DNA of 64,000 bases from JACCZX01 sp963791315 (GTDB lineage: Bacteria > Pseudomonadota > Gammaproteobacteria > Burkholderiales > Burkholderiaceae_F): the NCBI GenBank assembly GCA_963791315.1, contig CAWBRQ010000002.1, positions 434,001-498,000 on the forward strand, written 5' to 3'. The translations under genes were made by a program, and so were the position numbers. Below are positions 49,144 to 57,417 of the stretch, one piece after another; position 1 is the stretch's first letter, and every line of letters begins with the position of its first letter. The notes below the pieces were generated by a model that worked only from the letters and a program-made list of their open reading frames with translations, made no database searches and was not told where the DNA came from.

Positions 49144-49389
49144 ATGAGAAGCGTACGACACCTGACGATGGCCTTCCTGTTGGGAGCGCTCAGCCCTGCC
49201 GTCTGCTTGTCGGGTGATGGCTATCTGAAAAAGATGCCAGAGAAGGGCGAGATCCCGCACGGCAAAGTCGTGTACGTCGACGACGGGGAGTGTCCGAAAG
49301 GCGAAGTGAAGGAGGTCACCGGAGGAAGCGACGTGAAAGGAATTCCGCGCAAGGTGCGCTGTGTTAAACAGCCTGTCAAAGCGCCCTGA
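49144..49389 (+). CDS. Small secreted protein of unknown function
   Basis: An 81-residue protein with a signal peptide (MRSVRHLTMAFLLGALSPAVCLS, cleavage likely near residue 23). The basic mature part has two cysteines (DDGECPKGEVKEVTGGSDV and RKVRCVKQ), which could form a disulfide in the periplasm. An AAAGGAG ribosome binding site precedes the ATG. I recall similar short proteins with the pattern VDDGxCPxGxxKEVTGG in other proteobacteria but cannot name the function. Confidence 0.7.
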   Translation: MRSVRHLTMAFLLGALSPAVCLSGDGYLKKMPEKGEIPHGKVVYVDDGECPKGEVKEVTGGSDVKGIPRKVRCVKQPVKAP

Positions 49390-49431
49390 ACTCGCGGGCC
49401 ACTTGTCTAAGTAACCGGATCGAATCCTTCT

Positions 49432-49836
49432 ATGGCGGGCTATTCGGGAACGCCGCTCGCGAAAAAGCTGGGTATCGCGGACAAGAGCAATGTCGTGCTC
49501 GTCGGTGCGCCGAGCGGGTACCTATCTCTGCTCGGACGAACGTCAAGTGACGTTCATGTTGGTTCGCGTCTGTCCGGCGTCACGGACATCGTTCACGTGT
49601 TTTCGTCTCGGCGAGCCGATCTTCAGCGAAAGCTCGTGAGTTATCGCGAAAAGCTCAAACCTTCTACCGTGGTTTGGGTGTCGTGGCCGAAGAAATCATC
49701 GAAAGTTGCAACCGATATCACGGAAGACACGATTCGTGAGCTCGCGCTGCCGCTGGGCTTTGTTGACGTCAAGGTATGTGCGATCGACGACATATGGTCC
49801 GGTCTGAAGCTGGTCGTTCGCAAAGAGCTTCGTTGA
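49432..49836 (+). CDS. DUF3052 family protein
   Basis: A 134-residue protein with the DUF3052 pattern: GYSGTPLAKKLGI at the start, VVLVGAPSGYLSLLG, a VFSSRRADLQRKLVSYREKL helix, STVVWVSWPKKSSKVATDITEDTIRELALPLGFVDVKVCAIDDIWSGLKLVVRKE. The family is of unknown function and is found in actinobacteria and proteobacteria. It lies 6 bases before the primase-polymerase gene, so cotranscription with it is likely. Confidence 0.83.
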   Translation: MAGYSGTPLAKKLGIADKSNVVLVGAPSGYLSLLGRTSSDVHVGSRLSGVTDIVHVFSSRRADLQRKLVSYREKLKPSTVVWVSWPKKSSKVATDITEDTIRELALPLGFVDVKVCAIDDIWSGLKLVVRKELR

Positions 49837-49842
49837 AAGTCG

Positions 49843-51156
49843 ATGCCTAAGGCCGCAGAGCGCGAGCTTCTGGTCGTCGATGGGCGCGAGATTGCGATAT
49901 CGAATCCGCGCAAGGTCCTTTTTCCAGACGCCGGGTATACGAAGCTCGATCTGGTGCACTACTACCTGGCGGTGGCCGCCGGCGCGCTGCGCGGCGCTGG
50001 TGGCCGACCGAACGTGCTCGTGCGCTACCCCAACGGCATCGCGGACGAATTCTTTTTTCAAAAGCGCGCGCCCGAGTCCCGGCCTTCGTGGATCGACGTC
50101 GTATCGCTGCGCTTTCCTTCCGGCCGTAGTGCCGAGGAGATCGTGCCGCGAGATGCGTCGGCACTGGTTTGGATGGCCAATCTGGCGTGCCTCGAATTGC
50201 ATCCGCACCCGGTGCGTGCCGATGATTTGGATCATCCGGATGAGCTGCGGGTGGATCTGGACCCGGTGCCTGGTGTGCCTTGGACTCACGTGCGCGAAGT
50301 CGCGCGCGTCGCGCAAGCGACTTTGCACGATTTCGGACTGACGAGTTGGCCCAAAACGTCAGGCTCGCGCGGCATGCACGTTTACGCGCGCATCGAACGG
50401 CGTTGGACATTTGACGAAGTTCGGCGCGCTGCACTCGCGCTGGCGCGCGAGGTCGAGCGGCGCGCTCCTGGCATGGCAACGAGCAAGTGGTGGAAGGAAG
50501 AGCGGCATGGCGTGTTTGTCGACTACAACCAGAACGCGAAGGACCGTACAACGGCGGCCGCATATTCAGTGCGTCCGACTGCAGATGCGCGCGTGTCCGC
50601 GCCGCTGAATTGGGATGAGGTTGATTCGTGTGAGCCGGCTGACTTCACACTGGCGACTATGCCTGCACGATTTGCACGGTTAGGTGATCGGCATGAAGGC
50701 ATTGACGCAAATCGTGGCTCGCTCGAAGGCCTGCTCGAGCTATCGGCACGTCATGAGCGCGAAGGCCTGGGCGATGCACCATGGCCGCCGCAGTACAAGA
50801 AGCAACCTGGCGAGCCGCCGCGTGTGCAACCGTCGCGCCGGCGCGTCAGCAAGCATCCGTTGATTGAAATCGGCCGCGCGCAGCGCAAGGACGATGCGCT
50901 TGCTGGCCTTGAACGTTGGAAGGTGCGCCACGCGATTGTCGCGCAGCATCTCGAGCCGGCCGATGTGCTGGTTGATTCCATGCGTGGCCGGTCTTCAAGC
51001 TGGACGCGTATCCGCGTCAATCTGCAGCATGTGCCGGAACAGCTTCGCCCGCAGCAAGAGTCGCTAGACCCGGATGCGGAACCCGACCGCGATGCCGGCA
51101 CTAACTCTGAGACTGAGCCGCGCCGAAAACCTTCTCGAGCTCGAAAGGTGTCGTGA
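49843..51156 (+). CDS. LigD-type primase-polymerase (stand-alone PrimPol)
   Basis: Archaeo-eukaryotic primase superfamily polymerase of the type found as the polymerase domain of LigD or beside LigC. The intact 437-residue frame shows IAISNPRKVLFPDAGYTKLDLVHYY, RYPNGIADEFFFQKRAPESRP, ELHPHPVRADDLDHPDELRVDLDPV (catalytic DxD), TSWPKTSGSRGMHVYARI and VFVDYNQNAKDRTTAAAYSVRP. An Arg/Pro-rich C-terminal extension (after about residue 310) has no nuclease or ligase motif. The 3' end overlaps a convergent DNA ligase gene by 56 bases. A role in break or excision repair is inferred; no Ku gene is in the window. Confidence 0.9.
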   Translation: MPKAAERELLVVDGREIAISNPRKVLFPDAGYTKLDLVHYYLAVAAGALRGAGGRPNVLVRYPNGIADEFFFQKRAPESRPSWIDVVSLRFPSGRSAEEIVPRDASALVWMANLACLELHPHPVRADDLDHPDELRVDLDPVPGVPWTHVREVARVAQATLHDFGLTSWPKTSGSRGMHVYARIERRWTFDEVRRAALALAREVERRAPGMATSKWWKEERHGVFVDYNQNAKDRTTAAAYSVRPTADARVSAPLNWDEVDSCEPADFTLATMPARFARLGDRHEGIDANRGSLEGLLELSARHEREGLGDAPWPPQYKKQPGEPPRVQPSRRRVSKHPLIEIGRAQRKDDALAGLERWKVRHAIVAQHLEPADVLVDSMRGRSSSWTRIRVNLQHVPEQLRPQQESLDPDAEPDRDAGTNSETEPRRKPSRARKVS

Positions 51157-52180
51157 CCTCAAGCTGGTCATAGCGGCAATCGCTGGGTGGCTTGTCCGGC
51201 CGCCATCTCAGGAAAATTGCAGCGTGTCTGAAGCGATCTCCTTGCAGGTGATCGTATTTGACTTCGCATACGCGCTCGATCCGCAGTGGCTCCCACGATA
51301 AGTCTTTTCCGGCGCTCCAGCGGCTCTGCGCGCCGGGCATCCGTGTGGCCGCAGCATCGGCACTGGCCCATTCGCGCCACGGGTGATCGTTCAGCGCATT
51401 GACTCGCAGTGATGCGAGATCGACTGCAAGCTGCTTGCGCGTTGCCATCGTGAATGCGGATGTCACTCCGACATGCTGCAGCACGCCCCGATCGTCATAC
51501 AAGCCGAGCAAGAGCGACCCAACGACGTCCTTTCCGCTCTTGTGCCATCGGAAGCCGGCAACGACACAGTCTGCCGTGCGGGCGTGCTTGACCTTGATCA
51601 ACACGCGCTTGCCGGGTGCGTAGGGCAGGTCCGCTGGTTTGACGATCACGCCGTCCAAACCGGCGCCTTCGAAATGCTCGAGCCATTGCAGTGCAATCGC
51701 GCGATCCCGGGTCATCGGGGTCAAGTGCACGGGCGGCTCTATTTGGTTCAGCGCTTTTTCGAGCAACGCTCGGCGCTCGCTTTGCACAACTGCCATCACA
51801 TTGCGGTCGTTGATCGCAAGCACGTCAAACGCGACAAACGACGCTGGCGTTTCCTTTGCCAGCTTGGCAACTCGCGAAGCTGCTGGATGCAGCCGTAACT
51901 GCAGCGCGTCAAAGTCGAGGCCATTTGGCCCGACGATCACGATCTCGCCGTCGATCACACAACCGCTCGGCAACCGTTCAAGCAATAAGTCGTGCAGCTC
52001 AGGAAAATAGCGGTCGAGCGGGCGCAGGTCACGGCTTTGTATGAACACGTCGGACGCCCCGCGAAAAACGATCGCGCGGAAGCCGTCCCATTTGGGCTCG
52101 AACAAAAATCCCGGCGCATCGGGCAACTCGTCAGCGATTTTGGCGAGCATCGGCTCGACCGGCGGCGCGATCGTGAACAT
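51101..52180 (-). CDS. ATP-dependent DNA ligase (LigC/LigD-ligase type)
   Basis: A 359-residue ATP-dependent ligase. Motif I is FLFEPKWDGFRAIVF with the adenylated Lys (KWDG). Motif III is ASFVAFDVLAIN, motif IV is LDGVIVKPADLPY, and motif V is VLIKVKHARTADCVV. An OB-fold domain follows (VVGSLLLGLYDDRGVLQHVGVTSAF, RVCEVKYDHLQGDRFRHAAIFLRWRPDK). It lacks polymerase or nuclease domains, so it looks like a free-standing LigC-type ligase. It faces the primase-polymerase gene tail to tail with a 56-base overlap. Confidence 0.92.
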   Translation of the reverse strand: MFTIAPPVEPMLAKIADELPDAPGFLFEPKWDGFRAIVFRGASDVFIQSRDLRPLDRYFPELHDLLLERLPSGCVIDGEIVIVGPNGLDFDALQLRLHPAASRVAKLAKETPASFVAFDVLAINDRNVMAVVQSERRALLEKALNQIEPPVHLTPMTRDRAIALQWLEHFEGAGLDGVIVKPADLPYAPGKRVLIKVKHARTADCVVAGFRWHKSGKDVVGSLLLGLYDDRGVLQHVGVTSAFTMATRKQLAVDLASLRVNALNDHPWREWASADAAATRMPGAQSRWSAGKDLSWEPLRIERVCEVKYDHLQGDRFRHAAIFLRWRPDKPPSDCRYDQLEVTTPFELEKVFGAAQSQS

Positions 52181-52204
52181 GAATGCCGATCTGGCGCGGA
52201 AACG

Positions 52205-53872
52205 CTACAAGATTTCTGCCGCGTAGTCGGCCAGCCGCGACCGCTCGCCTCGCTGCAAGGTGACGTGGCCGGAATGCAGCCAGCCCTTGAAGCGATCGAC
52301 GACATACGTCAGCCCTGATGAGCCTTCGGTCAGATAGGGCGTGTCAATCTGCGCGATGTTGCCGAGGCAGATCACTTTCGTCCCCGGCCCGGCGCGCGTG
52401 ACGAGCGTCTTCATTTGCTTCGGCGTCAGGTTCTGTGCCTCGTCGATGATCAGATATTTGCTGATGAACGTTCTGCCGCGCATGAAGTTGAGCGACTTGA
52501 TACGGATGCGCGTGCGGATCAGATCGTTGGTCGCCGCGCGGCCCCATTCGCCGGCGTTGTCGTCGGTCTTGTTCAGCACTTCGAGGTTGTCTTCGAGTGC
52601 GCCCATCCACGGCGCCATCTTTTCTTCTTCGGTACCCGGCAGAAAGCCGATGTCATCGCCGACCGGCACGGTGGCGCGTGTGACGATGATTTCCGAGAAG
52701 CGTTTGGTTTCGAGCGTCTGCGACAGGCCGGCAGCGAGTGCCAGCAAAGTCTTGCCGGTGCCGGCCTGGCCAATCAACGTGACGAAATCGCATTCGGGAT
52801 CCATCAGCAGGTTCAGCGCGAAGCTCTGCTCACGGTTGCGCGCAGTCACCCCCCACACCGCGTTCTTCGCGTGCGTGTAATCACGCAACACTCGGAGCAC
52901 TGCCGATTTGCCGCGGATCTCCCGCACCTGCGCATAAAACGTCGTCCCATTTTCGAGATACACGAACTGGTTGACCAACAGTCCGGCCACGATCGGCCCA
53001 TTGATCCGGTAGTAGGTGAAGCCGCCGTGCTGCCACGACTCCATGCCTTTGCCGTTCTTGTCCCAAAAGCTCGCGGGCAGCTGCAAAACACCTGTGTAGA
53101 GCAGATCGGTGTCTTCCAGCACCTTGTCGTTGGTGTAGTCCTCGGCTTGCAGACCGAGCACGCGCGCCTTGACGCGCATGTTGATGTCCTTTGAGACCAG
53201 CACGACGTCACGTTTGGTCTCCAAGTCCTTCAGTCCACGGACGACGCCCAGTATTTGGTTATCGGCCTTGCCCGCTGGCAAGCTGTCCGGCAGGGAGCCG
53301 GTGACTGCCTGCGTTTGAAAAATCAGGCGTCCCGCAGCGTCCTTGTTGCCCAGCGCGGATAGCGGAATTCCCTCTTCGATCGGTGTCTTGGTCGCTGCGA
53401 CGAGTGAATCGAGCGTGCGCGAAACCTGACGCGCACTCCGCGCGACTTCCGACATCCCTTTCTTATGCGAGTCGAGCTCTTCCAACGTCATCATCGGCAA
53501 GAACACGTCGTGCTCTTCGAATCTGAAAAGGCTCGTCGGGTCGTGCAGCAGCACGTTGGTATCAAGAACAAACAGGCGCGGCGCGGCGGTCGATCGCGGT
53601 TTCTTTGTCGCGCTCTTCTCGGACTGCGATTGAGAATCAACGACCGCGAGCCGCGCCGCCGGACTCGGCCGAGCTGATACGGGCTGAGGGGCCTGCGGCA
53701 GGCGCGCCACCGGTGTCAGCGGCACCACGGCGTGAGGCGGGCGCTCCGGGTGCGGAGCTTCTCGTGCGGGCTCCAACGGAATCGACGTAAGGACGGTGGC
53801 GGGCTTGGTCGGTGCTTTCGGAAGTGGCATCAGCGGGGTGATCGACTCGTTGGAGGAAATATCAAAAGGCAA
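52205..53872 (-). CDS. phoH: PhoH family protein with PIN domain (PhoH2 type)
   Basis: A 555-residue RNA helicase/RNase-like protein. After a Pro-rich N-terminus comes a PIN nuclease domain (PRLFVLDTNVLLHDPTSLFRFEEHDVFLP, ELDSHKKG, KADNQILGVVRGL, VVLVSKDINMRVKARV), then a PhoH ATPase domain (FVTLIGQAGTGKTLLALAAGL Walker A, GRTFISKYLIIDEAQNLTPKQMKTLVTRAG Walker B, VICLGNIAQID). The frame is intact. It lies 4 bases after the bcp stop on the same strand, so the two form an operon. Confidence 0.95.
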   Translation of the reverse strand: MPFDISSNESITPLMPLPKAPTKPATVLTSIPLEPAREAPHPERPPHAVVPLTPVARLPQAPQPVSARPSPAARLAVVDSQSQSEKSATKKPRSTAAPRLFVLDTNVLLHDPTSLFRFEEHDVFLPMMTLEELDSHKKGMSEVARSARQVSRTLDSLVAATKTPIEEGIPLSALGNKDAAGRLIFQTQAVTGSLPDSLPAGKADNQILGVVRGLKDLETKRDVVLVSKDINMRVKARVLGLQAEDYTNDKVLEDTDLLYTGVLQLPASFWDKNGKGMESWQHGGFTYYRINGPIVAGLLVNQFVYLENGTTFYAQVREIRGKSAVLRVLRDYTHAKNAVWGVTARNREQSFALNLLMDPECDFVTLIGQAGTGKTLLALAAGLSQTLETKRFSEIIVTRATVPVGDDIGFLPGTEEEKMAPWMGALEDNLEVLNKTDDNAGEWGRAATNDLIRTRIRIKSLNFMRGRTFISKYLIIDEAQNLTPKQMKTLVTRAGPGTKVICLGNIAQIDTPYLTEGSSGLTYVVDRFKGWLHSGHVTLQRGERSRLADYAAEIL

Positions 53873-53875
53873 AGA

Positions 53876-54340
53876 TCATGCGAGTGATTGCGCAAAGGCG
53901 AGTACTTGATCGACGTGGTTGGGCACCTTGACGCCGCGCCACTCCTTGCGAAGCTTTCCAGAAGCGTCGATCACGAACGTGCTGCGCTCGACCCCGCGCA
54001 CCTGGCGGCCGTACATGTTCTTCATCTTCATGACGCCAAAGAGCTCGCACAGTTTCTCATCGGGATCCGAGATCAGCTCGAACGGAAATTTCATCTTGGC
54101 TTTGAAGCCTTCGTGCGACTTGACGCTGTCGCGCGACACGCCCGCAACGACCACGTTCGCCTTCCTGAACTTCGCGTTTGTGGCGGCAAAATCCTGGCCT
54201 TCGGTGGTGCAGCCGGGCGTGTTGTCTTTCGGATAGAAATAAAGAACAACCGTCTTGCCGCGCTGCGCCGACAAAGTAAAGTCGCCGCCCGTAGCCGCAG
54301 CCGTGAAATCGGGCACCTTGCTGTCGATTGCAACCGTCAT
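53876..54340 (-). CDS. bcp: Thioredoxin-dependent peroxiredoxin Bcp
   Basis: A 154-residue peroxiredoxin that reduces organic and hydrogen peroxides. YFYPKDNTPGCTTEGQDFAATN holds the peroxidatic cysteine (PGCT). The second Cys, five residues later in most Bcp (PGCTxEC), is Gln here (CTTEGQ), so the resolving cysteine differs. VVVAGVSRDSVKSHEGFKAKMKFPFELISDPDEKLCELFGV and RSTFVIDASGKL complete the family. It sits directly upstream of phoH, a common pairing in betaproteobacteria. Confidence 0.94.
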   Translation of the reverse strand: MTVAIDSKVPDFTAAATGGDFTLSAQRGKTVVLYFYPKDNTPGCTTEGQDFAATNAKFRKANVVVAGVSRDSVKSHEGFKAKMKFPFELISDPDEKLCELFGVMKMKNMYGRQVRGVERSTFVIDASGKLRKEWRGVKVPNHVDQVLAFAQSLA

Positions 54341-54355
54341 CAGAGTCTTGAACCC

Positions 54356-54727
54356 TCAGCCTTCGACGAACAGAGCGGCAGCGACCTTGCGGCTTTCGGC
54401 TACCAATATGTTGAAGGTCCGGCAGGCGGCCTGCGTGTCCATTACCTCGAGTCCAATGCGTGCGTCCGTCAGTGGACGCGTCAGGCGCGGCTGCGGAAAA
54501 CGCTGCCGGTTGCCAGTGCCGAGCAGCACAACCTCGCTGTGCAGATCGCGTAATTGCTCAAAGGTGGTCGTGTCCAGCTCTTCAAAGCTCGTCACCCGCC
54601 AGGGCTCGACCTGGTCGGGCGTGACGATCAAATTGGTTGTGTGGCGCACCCGGTTGATTTCAACGAAGCCCGGCCCGTAAGCAGTAACGGTGTTTTGCGC
54701 GGTGGGCGTGTCGGCGTGCAGCTTCAA
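54356..54727 (-). CDS. Mth938-like domain protein (DUF498)
   Basis: A 123-residue protein of the Mth938/NDUFAF3 type, function unknown in bacteria. From a TTG at 54727 it reads MKLHADTPTAQNTVTAYGPGFVEINRVRH, then NLIVTPDQVEPW, SEVVLLGTGNRQRFPQPRL and MDTQAACRTFNILVAESRKVAAALFV, as in the family. I prefer TTG over the ATG at 54772 because relatives start at MKLH and a TATAAT -10 box overlaps that ATG, placing the transcript start downstream of it. It is upstream of bcp, 15 bases away. Confidence 0.85.
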   Translation of the reverse strand: MKLHADTPTAQNTVTAYGPGFVEINRVRHTTNLIVTPDQVEPWRVTSFEELDTTTFEQLRDLHSEVVLLGTGNRQRFPQPRLTRPLTDARIGLEVMDTQAACRTFNILVAESRKVAAALFVEG

Positions 54728-54770
54728 ATTACGTGATACCTCAATCGGAATTGGGCAGGTGTTCGAGTAC

Positions 54771-54776
54771 ATTATA
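54771..54776 (-). promoter_or_regulatory. -10 box (TATAAT) upstream of the Mth938-like gene
   Basis: A perfect TATAAT on the minus strand, 43 bases before the TTG start at 54727. The -35 region is weak. It probably drives the Mth938-like, bcp and phoH genes. Confidence 0.5.
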
Positions 54777-54812
54777 GGCACGCCCTGCGGCGCTGCAGAC
54801 GTGTAAAAACGC

Positions 54813-54826
54813 GTCAGATATCTGAC
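54813..54826 (+). promoter_or_regulatory. 14-bp perfect palindrome before alaC
   Basis: GTCAGATATCTGAC is a perfect palindrome nine bases before the alaC ATG at 54836, in the short divergent region shared with the Mth938-like gene. The position fits an operator or an unusual leader. No ribosome binding site is visible between it and the ATG. Confidence 0.4.
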
Positions 54827-54835
54827 CTCTGAACC

Positions 54836-56053
54836 ATGGCCGAGTTTTCGCGCATCAAGCGCCTGCCCCCTTACGTCTTCAACATCACCGGTGAGTTGAA
54901 GATGGCTGCGCGCCGGCGCGGCGAGGACATCATTGACATGAGCATGGGCAATCCCGACGGCCCGACGCCGCGTCACATCGTCGACAAGTTGATCGAGGCG
55001 GTGCAGCGTCAGGACACGCACGGTTATTCGGTATCGAAAGGGATTCCCCGGCTGCGGCGTGCGATCGCTACGTGGTACCAGCAGCGATACGGTGTCGAGC
55101 TCGATCCCGAGTCCGAGACGATCGTCACGATCGGCTCGAAAGAAGGGTTGGCGCACCTGATGCTCGCCACGCTCGATCGCGGTGACACGGTGCTGGTCCC
55201 GAACCCGAGCTACCCGATTCACATTTACGGCGCCATCATCGCCGGCGCCGATATTCGCTCAGTGCGCATGGACGGCGGGGTCGACTTCTTCGCCGAGCTC
55301 GAGCGCTCGATCCGCGAGTCGTTGCCCAAACCGCGAATGATGATTCTGGGTTTTCCGAGTAACCCGACCGCCCAATGTGTCGAGCTCGATTTCTTCGAGC
55401 GTGTGATTGCGCTTGCGAGACAGCATGATATCTACGTGGTGCACGATCTCGCGTATGCCGATATTACGTTCGACGACGCGTACCCGAACCATCGTGCACC
55501 GTCGATTATGCAGATTCCGGGCGCTCGCGAAGTGGCCGTTGAGTTTTTCACTATGAGCAAGAGCTACAACATGGCAGGCTGGCGCATAGGCTTCATGGTC
55601 GGCAACAAGGATCTGGTGTCCGCGCTGTCACGCATCAAGAGTTATCACGACTACGGGACATTCACTCCGATTCAGGTGGCATCGATCGCCGCGCTGGAAG
55701 GGCCGCAGGATTGTGTCGATGGCATTCGACGTGAGTATCAGCGGCGCCGCGATGTACTGGCGCGCGGTCTGCACGAAGCAGGTTGGATGGTCGAAATTCC
55801 CAAGGCTTCGATGTACATCTGGGCCGAGATTCCACCGCCGTACCAGTCGATGGGCTCCCTCGAGTTTGCGAAGAAGGTGTTAGCCGATGCGAAGGTCGCG
55901 ATATCGCCAGGTATCGGGTTTGGCGATTACGGCGATAAACACGTTCGCTTTGCGTTGATCGAGAACGAGCATCGCATTCGGCAAGCGGTGCGCGGTATCA
56001 AGGAGATGCTGCGCAAGGACGGCAGAGTCACGCCGGAGCGAGCCGTTGCATAG
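54836..56053 (+). CDS. alaC: Alanine-synthesising aminotransferase AlaC
   Basis: PLP-dependent class I aminotransferase, the main glutamate-pyruvate transaminase type. The intact 405-residue frame contains IIDMSMGNPDGPTPRHIVDKL, GYSVSKGIPRLRRAIATWY, VPNPSYPIHIYGAIIAGA, ILGFPSNPTAQCVE, YVVHDLAYADITFD and the PLP lysine in FFTMSKSYNMAGWRIGFMVG. It precedes hom and thrC, a common order in betaproteobacteria, so transcription with the threonine genes is likely. No clear ribosome binding site is seen, so a leaderless start is possible. Confidence 0.94.
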   Translation: MAEFSRIKRLPPYVFNITGELKMAARRRGEDIIDMSMGNPDGPTPRHIVDKLIEAVQRQDTHGYSVSKGIPRLRRAIATWYQQRYGVELDPESETIVTIGSKEGLAHLMLATLDRGDTVLVPNPSYPIHIYGAIIAGADIRSVRMDGGVDFFAELERSIRESLPKPRMMILGFPSNPTAQCVELDFFERVIALARQHDIYVVHDLAYADITFDDAYPNHRAPSIMQIPGAREVAVEFFTMSKSYNMAGWRIGFMVGNKDLVSALSRIKSYHDYGTFTPIQVASIAALEGPQDCVDGIRREYQRRRDVLARGLHEAGWMVEIPKASMYIWAEIPPPYQSMGSLEFAKKVLADAKVAISPGIGFGDYGDKHVRFALIENEHRIRQAVRGIKEMLRKDGRVTPERAVA

Positions 56054-56061
56054 GGTCACGG

Positions 56062-56095
56062 TCAGGGGAGCCGGCCGCTGCCGCGTCCGGCAACT
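56062..56095 (+). repeat. Hairpin repeat copy 5, between alaC and hom
   Basis: TCAGGGGAGCCGG, then CCGCTGCCGCGT, then CCGGCAACT. It is nearly the same as copy 4 at 31907. The GCCGG/CCGGC stem has a two-base internal loop and an inner GC/GC pair around a four-base loop. It starts 8 bases after the alaC stop and ends six bases before the hom GTG. Confidence 0.78.
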
Positions 56096-56101
56096 TAGTC
56101 T

Positions 56102-57412
56102 GTGAAGCCGATAAAAATTGGCATGTTGGGCTTCGGCACCGTTGGCCGCGGTACGTATGAAGTTTTGCAGCGCAATCAACAGGAAATTGCCCGGCGAGCC
56201 GGGCGCGGCATTGAGGTCGCAGCCATCACGGTGCGCGATGTCGACAAGGCACGCGCGATTGTCGGCTCGAACGTTCCGGTGTCGTCGAATTTCAACGATG
56301 TAATTCGCAACCCAGACATCGACATTGTTGTAGAGCTGATGGGCGGCTATGAGCCCGCGTATTCGCTTGCGCTCGATGCGATCGAGCATGGCAAGCATGT
56401 CGTCACCGCCAACAAAGCGCTGCTCGCGCGGCACGGCAACGAGCTGTTCGACGCCGCACGCGTGCATGGAGTGATGCTCGCATTCGAGGCTGCGGTGGCA
56501 GGCGGCATTCCAATCATCAAGGCACTGCGCGAGGGACTGACCGCGAACCGGATCGAGTGGATCGCAGGCATTATCAACGGCACCAGCAACTTCATTTTGT
56601 CGGAGATGCGCTCGCGTGGAATCACATTCGGCACTGCGCTTAAAGAGGCGCAACGGCTCGGTTATGCCGAGGCCGATCCGACGTTCGACATCGAGGGCAT
56701 CGACGCCGCCCACAAGCTGGCGATCCTGTCTTCGATTGCGTTCGGAGTGCCGATCAACATCGACGCGGTCTACACCGAAGGCATTTCCAAGCTCGCCAAA
56801 GAGGACATCAAGTACGCCGAGCAGCTCGGGTACCGCATCAAGCTGCTCGCCATCACCAAACGAACGTCGGCAGGCATCGAGTTGCGCGTTCATCCAACGT
56901 TGGTTCCTCTGCAACGATTGATCGCGAACGTCGAAGGTGCGATGAACGCGGTTCTGATCAAGGGCGACGCGGTCGGTACGACGCTCTACTACGGTCCGGG
57001 CGCGGGCTCGGAGCCGACTGCATCGGCCGTCATTGCCGATCTGGTTGACGTCACGCGCCTGCACACCGCTGATCCGGAAAACCACGTGCCCCACCTGGCG
57101 TTCCAGCCCGAGGGCGTCGCCGCGCTGCCATGGCTCAGCGTCGACGACACGGTCACTTCGTACTACTTCCGCATGCGCGTGGCCGACCAGCCCGGTGTGC
57201 TGGCCGACATCGCTCGCAATCTCGCCGATGGGCACATCTCGATCGATGCGTTGTTCCAGCGCGAGCCGTCAGAAGGTGAGAATCAGACCGACATCATCAT
57301 GCTGACTCACGATGCCGTGGAGCGCGACGTGAATGCTGCGATCGCGCGCATCGAAGCGCTACCGACCGTGCTCGCGCCAGTGATTCGCGTGCGGCAAGAA
57401 GAATTGCTGTAG
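56102..57412 (+). CDS. hom: Homoserine dehydrogenase
   Basis: Reduces aspartate semialdehyde to homoserine with NAD(P)H. The intact 436-residue frame from a GTG has the nucleotide site IGMLGFGTVGRGTYEVLQRN, VVELMGGYEPAYSLALDAIEHGKHVVTANKALLA, the catalytic region AGIINGTSNFILSEM and GYAEADPTFDIEGIDAAHKLAILSSIAF, and a C-terminal ACT domain (YYFRMRVADQPGVLADIARNLADGHISIDAL). The ACT domain suggests threonine feedback. It is followed 5 bases later by thrC. Confidence 0.96.
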   Translation: MKPIKIGMLGFGTVGRGTYEVLQRNQQEIARRAGRGIEVAAITVRDVDKARAIVGSNVPVSSNFNDVIRNPDIDIVVELMGGYEPAYSLALDAIEHGKHVVTANKALLARHGNELFDAARVHGVMLAFEAAVAGGIPIIKALREGLTANRIEWIAGIINGTSNFILSEMRSRGITFGTALKEAQRLGYAEADPTFDIEGIDAAHKLAILSSIAFGVPINIDAVYTEGISKLAKEDIKYAEQLGYRIKLLAITKRTSAGIELRVHPTLVPLQRLIANVEGAMNAVLIKGDAVGTTLYYGPGAGSEPTASAVIADLVDVTRLHTADPENHVPHLAFQPEGVAALPWLSVDDTVTSYYFRMRVADQPGVLADIARNLADGHISIDALFQREPSEGENQTDIIMLTHDAVERDVNAAIARIEALPTVLAPVIRVRQEELL

Positions 57413-57417
57413 TCGCG

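Noticed and set aside
54356..54772. ATG start at 54772 for the Mth938-like gene
   Set aside because: The ATG overlaps a TATAAT -10 box and relatives start at MKLH, so TTG at 54727 is preferred.
55880..57235. A 451-codon open frame on the minus strand opposite alaC and hom
   Set aside because: Shadow of two well-conserved genes; no domain or ribosome binding site.
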